Shown here: positions 60,914-64,000 of the stretch, piece after piece
Numbering within the stretch: position 1 is the stretch's first letter
How the letters are laid out: each line of letters begins with the position of its first letter
Assembly (NCBI RefSeq): GCF_001988955.1
Contig: NZ_CP014263.1
Span: forward strand, 372,001 to 436,000
Origin: Spirosoma montaniterrae
Lineage (GTDB): Bacteria; Bacteroidota; Bacteroidia; Cytophagales; Spirosomataceae
DNA length: 64,000 nucleotides
Direction: 5' to 3'
Notes under the pieces: generated by a model
The model's database searches: none
Seen by the model: the letters and a program-made list of their open reading frames with translations, nothing else
What the model was told of the DNA's origin: nothing
Program-made: the position numbers and the translations under genes

Positions 60914-60956
60914 ACACGGAAATGCCCGGCTTTTTAATTTCCGGGCATTTCCGTGT
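60914..60956. terminator. Hairpin between SusD and the FG-GAP gene
   Basis: ACACGGAAATGCCCGG (60914-60929) pairs with CCGGGCATTTCCGTGT (60941-60956) around an 11-base loop. It lies between the susD-like stop and the next start. The T tail on the minus strand is poor (ATTTTC), so it may be an attenuator or stabiliser rather than a full terminator. Confidence 0.55.
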
Positions 60957-60967
60957 GAAGAAGGCAA

Positions 60968-62746
60968 TTAATAACCAGGATTCTGCCTAATCAGCGCATT
61001 GGCTTCGGCCTCCTGCTGCGGAATGGGCTGGGCATAATCGGTAGGGTCAAACTGAATCGGGCCGCTTCGCACACTCTGGTAATACGCAGCTTCCTGGGGG
61101 CCTATCTTCCAGCGACGCACGTCGAACCACCACTGTCCCTCGCCATAGAGTTCGGCCCAGCGTTCGTACCGTAGCGGATTATTGCCCAAAACGGGGTCGG
61201 AGGCCATCGTTCGGTCGGTCAGACTGCGATAATCAACCGGACTCGGTGCGTTGGGCGGGAAGCCATACGCTCGTCGTTTCACCCGATTAATAAATTCCAG
61301 CCCCTGCGTGGGGTTGCCGGTCTGGATGAGCACTTCCGCGTAGAGCAGAAACACGTCGGCCATGCGCAGCCAGTAGAAGTTGGAGCCGTTGTTCTGGTTC
61401 ACGTCGCCTTCAGTACCCACTTTATTAACGAATTTGCCGAACGACCAGGCATGGAAAGCATTGCCGGGCACTGCCGTAAACTGGGTAATGGGTCTTCGGC
61501 GTCCACCTACCAGTATCGAATCGACAAAGGGCTGTTGCGTGCCAATCCAGAGTCGGGGGTCGGCCAGTTGCTGGTTGCGGATAGTGAGCGAACGCTGGAT
61601 GTAAGCCGGGTCGGGAATCTGCCGCAGGTTATCCAGGCTGACCGGGCGGTTGGCGTCGAAACGTGGGTTATTGATATAGTTGATGATAGGTTCTCGAAAA
61701 CCGTACCGCTCCAGCGTTTTATCGTGCGGAAACACGTTCGACCAGCCCGAACCGGTCGGTTGTCCATTATCGCCCATAAACGACGGTGCCTGCACCATAC
61801 CCACGCTCGAACCCGCCGAACGGTCGCCCCAGGCTCCCCAGGTATTACGGTCGATGTTCATGTTAATTTCATCGACCGATTCGACATTGTACTCATTCTC
61901 ACCGTTGAACATATTTCGGTAAACGGTGAACGGCACCAACGTTTTGCCGCTGTTGTTGATAACGGCTTCGAGGTTGGTGCGGGCATTGGTGTAGTCCTGA
62001 ATGAAGGTATAGACCTTTCCCAGAAACCCTTTAACGGCCCAGGTGCTGATGCGGTGGCGGTCGTTGCCGGTCCAGACCTTGTTGGCCAGCAGTTCGTCGG
62101 CCCGGCGCAGGTCGGCAATGATGAAGTCCCAGGTCTGCCTGACGGTTGCCCGCTCCGTCCGCGTTTCGGTCAGGGTAGACGCAACGGTGGTAACCAAAGG
62201 CATACCTAATTTGTCGCCCCCGGTCGTGCCCAGCAGCATATCTTCATTCCAGAAACCGGCCAGATAGTAATAAAACCAGGCGCGGAGGTAGCGGGTCTGC
62301 CCCTCTATTTCGCGCAACCGGGTTTCATTTTCCGGGCGGGCAAACTGCCGCCGGAACTCTTCGATGCTAACTAACAGCGTGTTAGCCCGTTGAACGCCCC
62401 GCCAGGCATCCCGCCAGGTTTCAGTCATAAATTCATTGTCGGGGCGGGTGTTGTTCTGGTTCATTTCATTCCAGAACTGAAACCCTACCCACGACTGGTC
62501 CTGGGTGTGGTCGAAAGAGTTGGTATTCTTACCAAACATATTGTGCCCATACAGCCCAAATGCGTGGCGGTTGGCATACACGCCATTCAGCATCAGGTCA
62601 AGATGAGCGACGGTGGTTGGGAAATTATCGGAAGTCAGACTGTTGGGGTCCTCTGTTTCCAGAAAATCTTCCCGGCAGGCCAGCAGGCCAAAAGCCAGAC
62701 CAAGTGCTGTCAGGCAACAAATCAGGTAGTTTCGCATGATTTTCAT
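60968..62746 (-). CDS. SusD/RagB family nutrient-binding lipoprotein
   Basis: The 592-residue protein has a lipoprotein signal (MKIMRNYLICCLTALGLAFGLLAC) and SusD features: 'LETEDPNSLTSDNFPTT', the TPR-rich 'RDAWRGVQRANTLL', 'AWFYYYLAGFWNED', and the C-terminal 'NPLRYERWAELYGEGQWWFDVRRW' motif. It caps the SusC barrel at the cell surface. It starts 24 bp after the SusC-like stop and is followed by the FG-GAP gene across a hairpin. Confidence 0.95.
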   Translation of the reverse strand: MKIMRNYLICCLTALGLAFGLLACREDFLETEDPNSLTSDNFPTTVAHLDLMLNGVYANRHAFGLYGHNMFGKNTNSFDHTQDQSWVGFQFWNEMNQNNTRPDNEFMTETWRDAWRGVQRANTLLVSIEEFRRQFARPENETRLREIEGQTRYLRAWFYYYLAGFWNEDMLLGTTGGDKLGMPLVTTVASTLTETRTERATVRQTWDFIIADLRRADELLANKVWTGNDRHRISTWAVKGFLGKVYTFIQDYTNARTNLEAVINNSGKTLVPFTVYRNMFNGENEYNVESVDEINMNIDRNTWGAWGDRSAGSSVGMVQAPSFMGDNGQPTGSGWSNVFPHDKTLERYGFREPIINYINNPRFDANRPVSLDNLRQIPDPAYIQRSLTIRNQQLADPRLWIGTQQPFVDSILVGGRRRPITQFTAVPGNAFHAWSFGKFVNKVGTEGDVNQNNGSNFYWLRMADVFLLYAEVLIQTGNPTQGLEFINRVKRRAYGFPPNAPSPVDYRSLTDRTMASDPVLGNNPLRYERWAELYGEGQWWFDVRRWKIGPQEAAYYQSVRSGPIQFDPTDYAQPIPQQEAEANALIRQNPGY

Positions 62747-62770
62747 TGGAACGATACGTTTAAGTCAGTT

Positions 62771-64000
62771 TCAGAACGACATATCCAGGCCGAGTGCAAA
62801 CATTTGGGTGCGTGGGAATGTGCCGAAGCTATCGATGCCCCGCGAGGTGGCGGCACCTGCTCCGTTCCGGGTAGCCAACGACGAAATTTCGGGGTCAAGG
62901 CCAGAATAACGCGTAATCGTAAACAGGTTCTGCGCCATCAAATAAACGCGGGCCGACCCAATTCGGGCTTTGCTGAGGAGCGTCTGGGGCAGGTTATAGC
63001 CAACCTGGAGATTGGTGAGCCGCAGAAAGCCGCCCGGCTCCACAAAGTGGCTCGATACGTTGCCGTAGTTGCTGTTTGGGTCGCGGACATACACGCGCTG
63101 CCCCTGTGCATTGGTAACAAACGTGCCGGTACGGGGCTTGTCGGTCAGTCCGTTGGTGCCGAAAAATGAAGTCTCGAAAATGTTGGCCGTGGTGTTATTG
63201 TCGCCTACGAAGAAATCGGTGTACGAACGAACGCCGTTGTATATGTCTACGCCCGCCACCCCTGTAAAGACGGCATTAAGATCGAACTGCTTCCATTGCA
63301 GCCCCGTCGTAAGCCCGTAAATAGCTGCCGGCCAGGGGTTGCCGATGAAGGTGCGGTCGTCGAGCGTAATGCGCCCGTCGTTGTTCAGGTCGCGGAAAAT
63401 CAGGTCGCCGGCTCCGGCTCCGGTTTGCGTAACGCCCCGCTCCGTCACGGCGGCATCGGTGGCGAAAATACCATCGACAACGTAGCCGAAGAACTGCCCG
63501 AAGGGTTGCCCAACGGCGGTTCGGGCTACGCTCGTGCGCCACACGTCGCCAGGCCGCCCTTCGTCGAATGGCGTGTTGCGAACGCCATCGAGGTTAAGCA
63601 CCCGGTTTCTGTTAAAGGCTACGTTGCCACCGATGGCATACGATAAATTACCTTTGCGCCCCCGGTAATCGGCAGCCAGTTCAAGCCCTCTGTTCTGCAC
63701 GCTGCCCACGTTCACGAAGGTGATGTTGCTCAGGCCCGCCGAAAACGGCGTCGGAACCCGATAGAGTACGTCTTCGCTGCGTCGGTTATACCAGTCAACG
63801 GTAATGTTCAGCCGGTTGTTGAGCAAGCCAATGTCCATACCGATGTCGGTCTGCCGAACGGTTTCCCACTGTAGTTCGGTATTGGCTAAGGTGAGTGTGC
63901 GTCCAAATCCCTGCACGCGGCTACCGTCGGGCAGGCCGGTAATGTTCTGAAAACTAAACTGTTCGAGAAACTGAAACGGGTCAACATTGGCAATGCCGAG
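62771..64000 (-). CDS. SusC/RagA family TonB-dependent receptor, C-terminal part, 5' end outside window
   Basis: The frame is open through the right edge; the visible C-terminal 409 residues are the barrel region of a SusC receptor: 'LQWETVRQTDIGMDIGLLNNRLNITVDWYNRRSEDVLY', 'NVGSVQNRGLELAADYRG', 'DLNNDGRITLDDRTFIGNPWPA' and the terminal strand 'TQMFALGLDMSF'. The plug and signal peptide must lie beyond the window. It precedes SusD by 24 bp and heads the carbamoyltransferase operon. Confidence 0.93.
   Translation of the reverse strand, partial: LGIANVDPFQFLEQFSFQNITGLPDGSRVQGFGRTLTLANTELQWETVRQTDIGMDIGLLNNRLNITVDWYNRRSEDVLYRVPTPFSAGLSNITFVNVGSVQNRGLELAADYRGRKGNLSYAIGGNVAFNRNRVLNLDGVRNTPFDEGRPGDVWRTSVARTAVGQPFGQFFGYVVDGIFATDAAVTERGVTQTGAGAGDLIFRDLNNDGRITLDDRTFIGNPWPAAIYGLTTGLQWKQFDLNAVFTGVAGVDIYNGVRSYTDFFVGDNNTTANIFETSFFGTNGLTDKPRTGTFVTNAQGQRVYVRDPNSNYGNVSSHFVEPGGFLRLTNLQVGYNLPQTLLSKARIGSARVYLMAQNLFTITRYSGLDPEISSLATRNGAGAATSRGIDSFGTFPRTQMFALGLDMSF

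Noticed and set aside
60899..60967. N-terminal extension of the FG-GAP lipoprotein
   Set aside because: It runs through a perfect hairpin and would bury the lipoprotein signal; the TTG at 60898 gives a normal one.

Overview
The window is chromosomal DNA from a Bacteroidota bacterium, most likely a Cytophagales member of the Spirosoma type. Four things point there: a CHU_C/gliding-type C-terminal domain followed by PorP/SprF proteins, a SusC/SusD pair, many lipoproteins and TonB-linked enzymes, and moderately high G+C with few Shine-Dalgarno sequences. I see no rRNA, tRNA or CRISPR array. The first gene runs in from the left edge and the last gene (SusC-like) runs out of the right edge.

Layout. 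1-9.6 kb is a type IX secretion/adhesin block: a giant DUF11 + CHU_C surface protein, two PorP/SprF proteins and a PorE-like TPR/propeller/OmpA protein. 9.7-21.3 kb is housekeeping and accessory metabolism: two ATPases, a thioredoxin-fold protein, an ABC exporter, an SGNH esterase, a MarR-DUF4442-hydrolase operon, DinB and YdeI-like proteins, and tryptophan 2,3-dioxygenase. 21.3-23.7 kb is an A+T-rich defence island (a MjaI-type restriction enzyme fragment and a DUF262/DUF1524 GmrSD-like protein). 23.7-30 kb holds oxidoreductases, a large M14 peptidase, a monooxygenase and a broken PIN-domain pair. 30-39.3 kb is a drug-efflux region: marR, two related MFS pumps, a Crp/Fnr regulator and, divergently, an ABC efflux operon (ATPase, HlyD adaptor, FtsX permease, frameshifted TolC), ending in a RAYT transposase bracketed by REP-like repeats. 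39.3-52.7 kb holds a bestrophin, a GH43 protein, a tetR-DoxX-quinone reductase unit, an S9 peptidase and an epimerase/lysoplasmalogenase/GNAT/serine hydrolase operon. 53-64 kb holds a GT61 glycosyltransferase, then a long minus-strand operon: SusC, SusD, a haem-motif FG-GAP lipoprotein, SGNH-TPR protein, carbamoyltransferase, DUF5989 microprotein, SxtJ-like protein and rhodanese-thioredoxin.

Two themes stand out. First, long near-perfect palindromes of at least five families sit at gene boundaries. In the efflux operon every junction downstream of the ATPase carries one. One adds 28 in-frame codons to the HlyD lipoprotein signal peptide, another encodes much of the TolC signal peptide, and others contribute stop codons. 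The RAYT gene inside inverted REP blocks is a candidate mobiliser for one of these families. Second, the SusCD-to-carbamoyltransferase operon joins outer-membrane uptake genes to a carbamoyltransferase/SxtJ/DUF5989/SGNH set usually tied to small-molecule or glycan tailoring; I do not recognise this combination as a described system.
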